Source: Unio delphinus
Taxonomy: Eukaryota; Mollusca; Bivalvia; Unionida; Unionidae
Direction of reading: 5' to 3'
DNA length: 64,000 nucleotides
NCBI GenBank assembly: GCA_029339505.1
Contig: JAQISU010000164.1
Coordinates: forward strand, 434,001 to 498,000
The notes below the pieces were generated by a model that did no database searches, was not told the origin of the DNA, and worked only from the letters and a program-made list of their open reading frames with translations. The position numbers and the translations under genes are program-made. Below are positions 43,601 through 56,271 of this stretch, in pieces (position 1 is the stretch's first letter; every line of letters starts with the position of its first letter).

Positions 43601-46600
43601 CTATATTTTCTCTCTATCCTTACTTAAATGGAACACTGTAAAAAAAAAAAACGGGTCGGGAATTGGGGGGGGGGGGGGATCATCAACCTATGTGGCTCAT
43701 TTTTCTTTGGGGATTTAAATTCGTGGTTTGTGGCAACCACGAAAACCACGAAAATTGATCCCCCACGAATATTGATGATACTACAGTATGTCAAAAAAGA
43801 ATTGTGTCAAGAACAAGGACATAAGTCTTAATATGAATTGATACAACTTCTTCAAGACTCTAGAAATGTCCTGTAATGTTCTTAGTAACAACTATCTCTA
43901 CTTGTTTTCTTTCATTAAGTTCAAGATGTTTAAAACTAGATATGACCAACCACTGTATCTTAAAAGCTAAGAATCGCTGACATCATAATTTATCTCAAGC
44001 CCAGATGATCTAATGACATTGTGGCAATCTTTGAAAACATGTGAAACTATCTGTTTTCACAGTGCAAAGAACTTCTAAATAATCAAAATTCAATCATACC
44101 TGTTTATGGAGATGGCAAATCCATTCTGCAAACTGTCTTGCATTTGGGATTGTGGCTGAGAGGAACACATAATGCACGTTATCTGGCAATAGGATAATAG
44201 TCTCTTCCCACACAACTCCTCGTTCTGTAAAATAAAAATGTCACTTGTGGAGACTGTGGAGCAAGAAATATATCCATGAATAAAGAATTCTTTGGAATAC
44301 TTTGTCCTTTCCTGACCTGCCAGCATGATCCAAATTGTTATCACAAGTATCTGATTAGTCCATTTGCACAATGAGGCAGTTGTAGTACAACTTTATGGGA
44401 CAAGACTATTCATCTGTCATTTTGTATACAACATAAATTGAAAACTGATAATTCACAATAACCTATTCAACCAATTACCATTTGTCTGAAATAATACATC
44501 ATCATATCCCATTTTTAGTTACATATCCATGACTAAAACTGATGTGATGTGAGGTAGGATGGATTGAGGGATAGATTCATTTTGTTAATTTGGTTCATGG
44601 ATGGTTAGTTTTTCATTTATATTAAGTGCATATTACACTGCCATAAAGCTATGGAAATAAAAGATTACGATCATATCCTCATAACTCGATCATCGTCATG
44701 TGTCACAATTCCATTGGTAGTGGAATCTTTAATGATAATTATTTTCATTATTTTCAACAAAGATTTGTAATAAACAAATCATTTGGCTTTTGCTGTTAAT
44801 TAATTGTACAAGTAAAAATGTATCTATTTCTTTAATGAGTTTGTGAATAGTCTATGTGAGTTGTAATTAACAAAGTAGTATAGAAAGGATGAGTTTATCC
44901 ATAATTATTGTTAATTCTTGTTTAGTTTTTAGTTTTTTCACAAATCTACTTCTGGATATCACTAAAAACCCTAGCATAGCTAGGCTGCCAAATCTGACCC
45001 ACAAACTAGTGACATACTTGTAAGTTGCTGGAATTCACGAGGTTATAAAGTCAACATGAAGCCTGCTTTGCAGCAAACTATTGGCAAATTAGTAAGATGG
45101 TCTAAGTTTAATTCCAAACAACCAAGGTAAGATGATAGTGTTTTTCTCATTTAATCTTCATATATGGATCAGGGGAAAACAAAATTTGTTTGTTCATTGT
45201 AGAGTTTAATGCCATTTTTAAGCACACGATGGGCTATACATGGCGGCCAGTATTAATGGTGGAGGAAGGGAAAACCCCCGAAAGAACCACCAACCCACAA
45301 GAAGCTACTGGCAAGCTTTCTCACATAACTACATTAGCCGAATGTTAGTCTCGAACCCACGCAGAGGTGAGATGGCAGTGATCCATAATGGAGAGCAATT
45401 TAGACCACTTGGGGCCCAGAACAACAAAATAATCTTAATGATAAACAAAATTTTCTAGAAAGATGACACTGACATAATCTGGGAGAAAGCTGTTCTCCTG
45501 CGAACAACAATCACAGACCAAGAAGTCAAATCTCCTGAGAACAGCAATCATAGACCAAGAAGTCAAGCCTTCTGATTACACACATTACAGTCCTCAATTT
45601 TTTTGTGTCAACATAGATGACACAAGCATAAACATGGGAGCAAAGAACGGTGTTGCTAAAACGGCTTTCCAACCTGTTGATAATCTTGTCATCATAACAC
45701 ACTGTAGCACATATATTCAAGCTTGGTATTTTGGATGCTGCCAAGTAATTCCCTTAACTCTGTCAGTTTGAACAGACAATCAAATGATTATACAATTTTA
45801 TTTTTTCAATCTGGATAAAATTTCAGAAATCTGAGCCAGTGAATTGATTATGCACTCTGACATCATATCAATTAGATGGGTAGCCAGCAAAAAATAGGCT
45901 TACTTCCTACTGGTGATGTATATATTTATATATGACATCTGATGTTGCAAGTCAAAATGAAGAGACAATTATGGCAGTTGATTACTCATGACTCTATATC
46001 ACATCACATTAGGCACAAAAGTAATTAATAAGCTGGAATCTAGAAATGAAAACCTGAAGTGCCATCTCCCACTTGCAACATCTTTTGCATGATATAGATG
46101 AAGGGCATTACCTTATCACTGACAGTTGATGTACCACCTGCAACTAACCTTATTATTTGCTATCTTAAATTTTCAAGAAAACACATGATGCCAAAATGAC
46201 ACGATAGTTGATGGGATCGAACTGAATTCTACAAATTGTACACATGTAACACTTGGAAAGCTGATGTGTGTCGCATAATTGCTGCCAGGACGAGATTCAT
46301 TTAAAAAATATTTTTTTTCTTCTATGAAGTACTATAAATACTTGCGTTATAAGTTAAGACTAATTGGACAGATTTTGACTAATTGGACAGATTTTGATCT
46401 GCCATCACATGATGCACAGGCAGATCTGGGACTACGAAGTAGTGTGTATCAGCAGAACAAATAACACTGAACCGGATCTACAAATGAAATCTTCAACTAA
46501 ACAGGGTCTTTGTTGTCTGCAATCTCAAACACGAGTATGTACAGCAGCTGTCAATATTACTTATGTTTAATAAGCCAATAATGAAACAAATGACTATCAT

Positions 46601-49600
46601 ATAGATATGTAATCTTAGGAAGTAGACATTTATATAATTCACTATTCAATGAGGTAGCAATATGCCTATTTTAGTTTTGGGGCTATGGACAGATAGGGCT
46701 GAACACATTCTTCAATCTATTGTCCATGACAAGACACTTGTACAAAAATTACTTGTCTAACCCTCCCCCCCATCAATTTTAAAAACCAAAAGCATCAATG
46801 ATATAAAAAATGCACAAAGCTTTTCATTAAATGATTATAATTTATGACATAATTGCTGATTTATTGACATTTCAATGCAAACAAAAGCTCCCAATTTAAG
46901 CAAGCAAACAGATTGTTATCTGTTTACCTCTGGTGTTTAGATTAGTCTAATTCATAAAAATTATGTCGTCAGTGTCAAACATTTGCAATGTATAGTTATA
47001 ATATTCCTAAAACAGACTGAACAAATAAAGAGATGGAACACTCATATATATGTGCTCAAAATGAAAGGAACAAAAGTGAACCTAAACTTTTTATAAAAAA
47101 TTGATGTTCTTAAATAAATAACACTTGATGATCTTACATAAACAACACTTGATGTTCTTACATTAATATCACTTGATGTTCTTACATTAATAACACTTGA
47201 TCTTACATAAAGAACTGATGTTCTTACATTAATAGCACTTGATGATCTTACATAAACAACACTTGATGTTCTTACATTAATAGCACTTGATGATCTTACA
47301 TTATCACTTGATGTACATTAACAACACTTGATGATCTTACATTAAGAACACCTGATGTTCTTATATTAATAGCACTTGATGTTCTTACATTAATAACACT
47401 TGATGTACATTAATAGTACTTGATGTTCTTACATTAATAACACTTGATGATCTTACATAATGAACACTTGATGATCTTACATTAATAGCACTTGATGTTC
47501 TTACATTAATAACACTTGATGATCTTACATAAAGAACACTTGATGTTCTTACATTAATAATACCTTATGTTCTTACATTAATAACACTTGATGTTCTTAC
47601 ATTACCAGCACTTGATGTTCTTACATTAACAACACTTGATGTTCTTACATTATCAGCACTTGATGTTATTACATTAACAATACTTGATGATCTTATACAG
47701 TAGGAATTTATTCATATATCATGAAAATTTTCACTTTATCAAAACTAGAAATGTGTTCAAGAAACATGGATGCCCCACTAGAGCACCCAAGAAACTGACC
47801 TAAACAGAAAACTGGTTGGATGGATGGATGAACATACAGACCAAATCACAATGGTATCAATAAATGCCCCCACCACATATTTGCTAGGGCATAAAAAAGC
47901 AACTTTTAAAGCTGTTATACCTTTATCCCTCATGTAGTGAATCTCATCAAATATGACCCAACCAACTTCCCTCATTATCTCGGAGCCTCTGTACAACATG
48001 CTCCGAAGAATCTGAAATGGAAAATATAGTATCCATGAGTTTCACAATGTTAAATAGGACATACCATATTTATTTGCTTAAAAGTCTAGTACAACTGCAA
48101 AATGGACTGATCCATATCTGACATCACATAATGCACTTGAGATCTAGATCAGATCTGGGTCTAAGTTGTTTGCAGTTGGATTCAATTTATGAGTGAGTTC
48201 ACATGGTGTGTGTGTGTTTGTGTGTGTGTAAGCATGCATGCGATCTGGACTTTTAATGTAGCTTAAATTATCTTTCAGTCATATCGCTGGGCCCCAAGTG
48301 GCCAAGTGGTCTAAAGCACTGTCAGTTACGGATCACTGCAATCTCACCTCTGCATGGATTCGAGTCTCGGATTCGGCCAATGTAGGTATATGAGAAAGCT
48401 TGCTAGTAGCTTCTCGTGGGTCAGTGATTTTTTCTGGGGTTTTCTGGGTTCTTCCTCCACCATTAATACTGGCCGCCATGCATAGCCTAGATTGTGCTGA
48501 AAAATGGCGTTAAACCATTAAAAAAAAATAAAACAAAAACCAGTCATATCGCTATGATGCCTGCAATGTGACAGTTTATAGTGATATATAGCACATAGGC
48601 ATCATGCCACAGGCATGAGGTATCATGTCCGTACATGCCAACCCCTGACGAGGAAAAAGCGTAATCTAGGCAGAAAAAGCATAATCCACATATAACACGC
48701 CAGTTTTTAATGAACAATGATTTATTTGCCCCTCTTGTCTTTTAACATCCTTGACTGCTTCAAGTTTTCATATGTAGCACTTTTAGCTTTACACACACAT
48801 CAAGTAGAAACCATCTGAAGACTTAAGCGCCAAATATTAAAATTATTTCCACACACCTTGAAGTAGATGTCATGTGATGCTGCCCTCCTATTTTCATATT
48901 TGGAGGATTCTGCTATATTTTGTTTCATTTATTTTTGCCTTTATTTAATCCATCTGTGAAATTATTTGAAAAGAGATATTTTTTGCTCTCATATATAAAT
49001 CAACTAAAATAAAATATACTTTTAGCGCCAAATACCTTTAGACTGGTTCTCCAAATATAAATATGAATTAAAACAAAGAAAATGCATGTAAAGATTAAAA
49101 ATAGAAAACCAGCCTGCTCTCTCCTCTTTAAATACAACATGATTCTGTTTGGAAAGTGCACACAAGTCCATGGACAAGCGTAATCTTATATTGTAGTTAC
49201 GTAGAAGCTGTCATTTCTAAAATACGGCCTGTGGGATTAATTGAATGTTAATATATATAAAAACGAGAAAACAAAATTGATTTTTTGGAAAGGTGGATAT
49301 ACCAAAAAAGCACAATCGATATACGTTTATAAGTAAGGTTAATTTAGTGAAAAAAAAGCATAATGATTATGCCATGTTGGCATGTATGATAATTGAAAAC
49401 ATTCAGAAATAATGATAGCAGAATATCACTGAGAACATTCAGAGATAATGAAAGTGTGGAATATCACTTGCAACTTTCTGAGATACCGATAGAGAAAATC
49501 ACTGGGATTTACCACATATTTTATTTTATTTTAAATAGCATTTTACAAGAACTCTGAAATACAGGGGCTTGAAATCAAATGTTATTCATTGATGATTGAG

Positions 49601-52286
49601 GCTGATACATCATACATCATCCATATAATCTTTAGAAATATATGTTTGTGCCTATAATATTGATCCTACAAAAAATTCTCACGTTATTAAAACATATGAT
49701 TGTGAAAACAATTATTGATGGAAGCCTCATGCACAACAGATGAAACATGACCAACAAGTGGCTGCACAAAAGCACATCTGGAATTTATCCAACTGCACTA
49801 AATAAATTCCAAATGACAAATTAAAATTACCTCTGTAGTCATTACAAGACAGCTAGCTGTAGGATTGATGGTGACGTCTCCTGTCATAAGTCCCACATCC
49901 TGAAACTCCTCATACAGTTCTCGATACTTCTGATTACTGAGAGCTTTGATTGGACTTGTATAAATGACTCTCTGCTTGGCTTGGAGAGACATAGCAATTG
50001 CATAGCTGCAGAAAAAAAAGTTTGTTCATTTAGCTTTATTCATCTGTACTAAGTGATTCTTCAAAATCAGAAAAATGGTGACAGGTATTTTTACTTTGTA
50101 ATCCTGCCATGAGAAAATGTGGGTACCTGGTAAGGATAGGGTGTGGAGGTTTGGGTTACTGAAAACTGCAAAATCTAACTACGACCCCATAATATGATAG
50201 GAAAGTCACTGTGTCTGAAGGCTTTATCATGAACAATAAATAAAATTGTATGTTAAACAAGGCTATCAAAAGCACGAGATACTGGGATACATGGTGAATA
50301 TGGGTGTGGAGGTTACGGTTGCTAAAACTGAAAACCTACTACCGACCCTTGATTTAATACAAAAGCCATCATATCTGAATGCTTTATCATAAAAAAATAA
50401 ACATTTTTATGTTTACAAGGCTCTAAAAAGCCTTCAGTTTCACAACACAAAAATTAAGCAAACATCACTACTATACTGGGCATCTTTATGTGTCTTTACA
50501 GACTAACCAATGAGGAAGTCACATGATGCAGGGATCGCGCTGGGCTTCGCCAATGTCGCAAATTGCGATTTTTTTCCCTTATTGGCGACAAAAATATCCC
50601 ATCTGGCGATTTTTTTGCGACAGACTTTTTGGTTATTTAATTTTTACATACAATCATGGATTTGGACTGAATAAATTAAATGGGGGAACGAAAGGAAGCC
50701 ACAAACTTGACTAAGCAATGCATTGGAATTAATTTGTTACACAAACGATCCTTTGTTCGTATTGATCATCCCATCTTTACAGTGCATTGTTACATCATAA
50801 TCTGCTTATGCCGACATCTGGGCTGAGTACTGTATGCTGTGATACAGTCAATCATGCTACCGTACTATACCTACAACTGACCGACTTCTGAAGACGCGAA
50901 TAGAAAAGAAACAATTTAATTGAATGGCTAATCCTTCTGTTGTTTTTTTACATATACCAATACAATAGTTTTTCTGAACCTTCATAGAAAACTGATAACC
51001 TTTGAAGTACTGACTACGGTGTATAAATAGAAAGCAAATGGAAAAAAATCTAAATTATAATTATATGTCGCCAGTGCAACATTATCATGAGCAAACGCAA
51101 GTTAGACGTTGCGATTTCATTATCTCATCCTAAGTTACAAAAATTAACAGCGTTTGGATTTAGTGCAAATTCATCAGACAAAACAATCACTGAACGCGAT
51201 AATAAACCTTGCAGTCCAACATCATCTACATGTAGCGCTTCAAGTGCAACACCACATTACGATGAACGGGGCTACAAGTCCCGAAAATTTCAAGACAGTT
51301 GGAAACTTGGGCGTCCGTGGCTCAGATATGATCCAAAGTTAAAACAAATGTTCTGTGATGCATGTATCAAGGCAAAGTTTGTAAATTCATTTACAACTGG
51401 CTGTGATATTTTGAAGAAGGAGTGCGTCACCAAACATGAATCCAGGCGGGGTAAGTAATATTTTTGCATTTTACTCATTGATCTTTTCCTTTTGCCATCA
51501 ATCCCACAGAGACTTAAACTCCACAACAAGAAATAGCAACAAAAAAATCAAGTTTGCATAATAAAAAATAATTATTTATTTCTCAAAATACAGGAGTGAA
51601 AGAATCCATAAATTGGGTGTGAATTTATGCTTATATATACGGTCCAATATTGCCAGTTGTTAACTCGTGTAAGTTTCATTCATGGGAATGGAGATCCTAT
51701 TTTGCTTGTTGAGAAAATTTATACAGCATTCAGTGATCATTCTTGGGATTTAGGAAGCAATTCACTACAAGCTCTTGGAAGCTAGCCATAAAGAAAGGGG
51801 AGGGGGGTGCATTTAATTATGGAATGCATGCAATCGACGGCCGCATTATACGTCAATTATCTTATATTGCAATGTACGATCATAGGGTTTTATTGTTATT
51901 AAAATGTCAACTAAAGTTGATAATGCATTTTTTTCTTCTTCAGGTAACAACAGTCATACATGTGCACAAACAGTGATGCGGGATGCCAGCACCATGGAAG
52001 CAGCAAAGATCACTGCCATTAGCAAAAGCAAAATTGCTATTATTAGTGCTATGCGGAACACTTTCTTTACGGCTTACTACAACCTGGCTAATACAATTGT
52101 CCCAAAGCTGCACCAGTTGTGTATCACACAGGTATTGAGAATATTATATTATAGCTTGTTAACAGTAATATTCTATGTATTTAAATGACAGTAACATAAG
52201 GAAAAAACACATGTATAACCTTAATATATTCAATGTGATATTACTGTAGTACACCGTGATTGTTGTATAAATGCCACTTTTTGTTA

Positions 52287-52343
<57 letters not shown>

Positions 52344-55300
52344 GGTCAGAACATGTATAATAATAAATGAAATATTTATGGCATACAAAATTAATGATTA
52401 TTTCTATTTCAGGGCGCCACCCAACTCTCAGACCTCAAAGTAGATAAGCACACATCGTATGACGGTCACGGAAGCACCAGTGAGTTTCAGCAGTCGTTGG
52501 CTGATGTAATAGTTGATGAGATGGCTACCGACGTAAAATCGCGATTGATCTTCACGTAACACTTTGTAACATTTTGTTAATGCTTGTTGTAATTAAAGTA
52601 TTCATTTAATTAATCCATCTTTTGTCATTTTCATTGCCTTTTACATTAATAGACTAAATTAACACTTGGAAAAATGTACACTACTTGTTATGGCGACACT
52701 TTTTGGTGAAAATTGGCGACAAAATATTGATGTTGGCGATTTTTTTGGCGACAGCTTTTTAAAAGCCAGGACCATCCCTGCATGATGGACTCTTGTTACG
52801 TGTCATAACAACTTCATCTTTTTTCCACTGCATGCTGGAATAAGACCCACAATGAAAATAGTTTAGTCACATGGTTTCTAATAATGTCATAAAATCAATA
52901 CTGCAAAACAAGATGCTGACCAACTGATAAAAATGGTATCAACTGTATTTGACATAACTGACCAATTTCTTTAAAGTTTAGGAATAACATGTAACAAATG
53001 AGTGTAGTTAATTACTAACTACTCAGTTTCATTTTGTCAATTTATTTATATACATATTATCGAGAATGTATCAGCCATACTTTTTTTAAAAAGTGCTAGT
53101 ATTACTACAAATATCTATGGTTCTTTCAAAGAGACAGGTCTCTAAACAGATGAGTATATTTTGTAAAATAACATACATGGAAATAATTAATACACAACAT
53201 TTGTTATATGTCTACTTACATGGCTACAACAGTTTTGCCAGCAGATGTATGTGCTGAGACTAGCACAGACTGGTTATTCTCAAGACAAAGTAAAGCTTCT
53301 TTCTGAAATGGATCCAGAATGAAGGGGAACTCCTTAGCAGGCTTGTCTGGAGCAGGTTTGAGGGGAACAAACTCTTGATCTGGCGGAACTGCAACCTGGA
53401 AACATGAGTAATGTTTTATTACAATGTTACTATCTACAATTCCTTTAAAAGCACCAAAGAATAGGTTAAAAATTTGCTTTGCAGGCACATTTTTGTTACA
53501 AACCATAAATTTTACATAAAATGACTGGAAAGTGACATTTTGGATTTCAACAAAATATTCAGGCCAAGAAAAAAAAGACAGTTTTCTAGAGTTTTTGCAT
53601 AAAAATGTATGTTTTCTGAGCTTTAAGTAAACTTGTGAACACTGAACCTTGTGTGCTTAAAAATGTCTCCATTGTGTTGGTCAACATCATACCAACATGC
53701 CAGAAGTTATAAATCTGTAAATTATTTAAAAACGATGGAAGTCTACAATGTGCAAACTTCAATAATTTGTGTAACATCCTTCTCCAGAATGAAACATTTA
53801 CTGCGAGCCTGGAAAAATTCTTTGTCCTACTGTTCCGGACAACATGGAAATTGTAATGGATAAGTAAAACTGTATGCGTGCCACGCACCATGAATTATAA
53901 GTCAAATTTAAGGGAAATATTTTAGTTTTGAGGTCACATCACAAGCATCTACATTTTCACTGCACAATAATCAAGAACTTCTCATGCCTGTTACTGACAT
54001 TTTTTCAGAAGATTCTCTGCAAAATTTGGTGATTCTTACTGGTACATTAATACAAGTATAATTTTCACAGCATGTTAAAAAGACTTTATTTTGTATTTCA
54101 TCAAACTTGTGTTTTAGAGTACTACTAGGGTCAAATAATTTACATTACAATCTATAGAGCCATACAAACAGTGATATCTGTACATTGTCAATAAATATTT
54201 ATTTAAATTTACAGATGGCACTCAAGGAAGAACATGCAAAAGTTTCCTTAAGATGGATCAAAAAAGTATAAATTCCAACAATAACCACGCAAGTTGCCAT
54301 CAACCTTTAAACTCTTTCTATGTTTATGTATCAATAACTTAGGTAACACTACGCTGTACGCTGTGTACACTAAAAATAATTATGCCTAACAAATATGTTC
54401 TCTGTCAGATTTACATACCATGTCTCATAAGTATGCTAAACCAGGTCTCACCTCATGAAGACAAGCCTCAACTGTATCCACTCTATGAATCTGAATTCTG
54501 GGCATTATCTCAATGGTTCTGAAATGAAGAATTAACTACAAATGGTGAAATCAATATCATTCACAATGATATTGCAATTTTATGTGAACTATGCAAGCAA
54601 AGACTAGCAGATATTGATGACTCTTTGTCTGATATTCCATTCCCTGATTATTATAGTGTACATGTATACAACTCTAAACTATGATACTAGTATGGATATT
54701 TAATAATGAGATACCAATATTTTATAATTCCAACAAATTTATTAAATTACCCGCCATCTTCAGCTACTTCTGTTTTAACTTTCTTTGCCTCTTGTGCCTG
54801 ATCATCTTCTTGCTGATCAAACTGTCTTTTGCCGCCAACAATACTTTGGAGTAGGTTCTCAGCCCTGAAAATAAAAAACGTATGATGCTCAGTTTGCTTC
54901 AAAAGCTGCTGTTTCTGAACATAATGTTGCCTATTGCAGCAAGGAAGTGCTACAAAGCTACTGTTTCTGGACATGATATTGCCTATTTCAGCAAGGAAGT
55001 GCTACAAATTTAATGTTTCTGGACATGATGCTGCCTATTGCAGCAAGGCAGTGCTACAAAGCTAATGTTTCTGGACATGATGCTGCCTATTGCAGCAAGG
55101 CAGTGCTACAAAGCTAATGTTTCTGGACATGATGTTGCCTATTGCAGCAAGGCAGTGCTACAAAGCTAATGTTTCTGGACATGATGCTGCCTACTGTAGC
55201 AAGGCAGTGCCACAAAAGCTAATGTTTCTGGACATGATGTTGCCTATTTCAGCAAAGAAGTGCTACAAAAGCTAATGTTTCTGGACATGCTGCTGCCTAT

Positions 55301-56185
55301 TTCAACAAGGATGTGTTACAAAAGCTACTGTTTCTGGACATGAGGTTGCCTATTTCAGCAAGGAAGTGCATCAAAAGCTATTGTTTCTGGACATGATGTT
55401 GCCTATTTCAGGAAGGAAGTGCTACAAAAGCTACTGTTTCTGGACATGACGCTGCTTTATTTTGTTTTGTTTTTGTAGGGTTTAACGCCATTTTTCAGCA
55501 CACAATAGGCTATACATGGCGGCCAGTATTAATGGTGGAGGAAGAACTCGGAAAACCCCGGAAAGAACCACCGAGCCTCAAGAATCTACTGGCATGGTTT
55601 CTCACATACCCACATTGGTCGAATCTGAGACTTGAACCAACGCAGACAGAGGTGAGATGCAGTGATCCATAACGACAGCGCTTTAGACCACTTGGGGCCC
55701 CTGGACATGATGCTGCCTATTTCAGCAAGGAAGTGCTAAAAAGCTACTGTTTCTGGACATGATGTTGCCTATTTCAGCAAGGAAGTGCTACAAAAGCTAT
55801 TGTTTCTGGACATGATATTGCCTATTTCAGCAAGGAAGTGCTACAAAAGCTAATGTTTCTGGACATGATGTTGCCTATTTCAGCATCAAAGCAGAGGTCT
55901 AAACTTTTAATTTTTAAATGTACCATCTTTTCTAAAAAGTCCTTTGTCAAAAAACTGTCAACTGTTCTGCATCCACAATAAGGACCTAAATATCACAATT
56001 TGATTCATAAGAAAGTCTCAAAATGTTACTAACAAATGTTTCTCTTAAGAAGGTGGGATCCACAATTTTGGACAACTAAAACTCTTGGTGTAGCAAGTGC
56101 CTGAGTTCTTTACAGTTATGTCAATTACAGCAAAATCAAGAAAAGTCAGACTTGTAATATTTTTTTGCATACATGTGTGTGTGTC

Positions 56186-56271
<86 letters not shown>

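Larger units (their letters stand above)
39831..44099 (-). other. MTR4 intron 7
   Basis: In 39840-40700, 41620-42200 and 43800-44095 I see no gene or repeat beyond the elements listed. Confidence 0.6.
44225..47920 (-). other. MTR4 intron 6
   Basis: Besides the SINE and the 24-bp array it holds a hairpin MITE at about 46325-46545. In 44230-45200, 45480-46320 and 46560-47100 nothing else is recognised. Confidence 0.7.
48012..49830 (-). other. MTR4 intron 5
   Basis: It contains a hairpin MITE at about 48065-48205, the SINE and the TACATGCCAAC element. In 49390-49830 nothing is recognised. Confidence 0.7.
50529..52780 (+). mobile_element. hAT-type DNA transposon, non-autonomous derivative
   Basis: The ends are short inverted repeats: CAGGGATCGCGCTGG on the left and, on the complement of the right end, CAGGGATGGTCCTGG. 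CATGATG flanks both sides (50522-50528 and 52781-52787); hAT duplications are normally 8 bp. Subterminal ggcgacaaaa / ggcgattttt motifs repeat at both ends. It carries a three-exon ORF (51087-52559) lacking a catalytic domain. It sits in MTR4 intron 4 in the opposite orientation. Confidence 0.7.
50006..53219 (-). other. MTR4 intron 4
   Basis: It is mostly the hAT element. In 50100-50420 a pair of diverged direct repeats (gggtgtggaggtt...) is visible. In 52790-53215 nothing is recognised. Confidence 0.7.
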
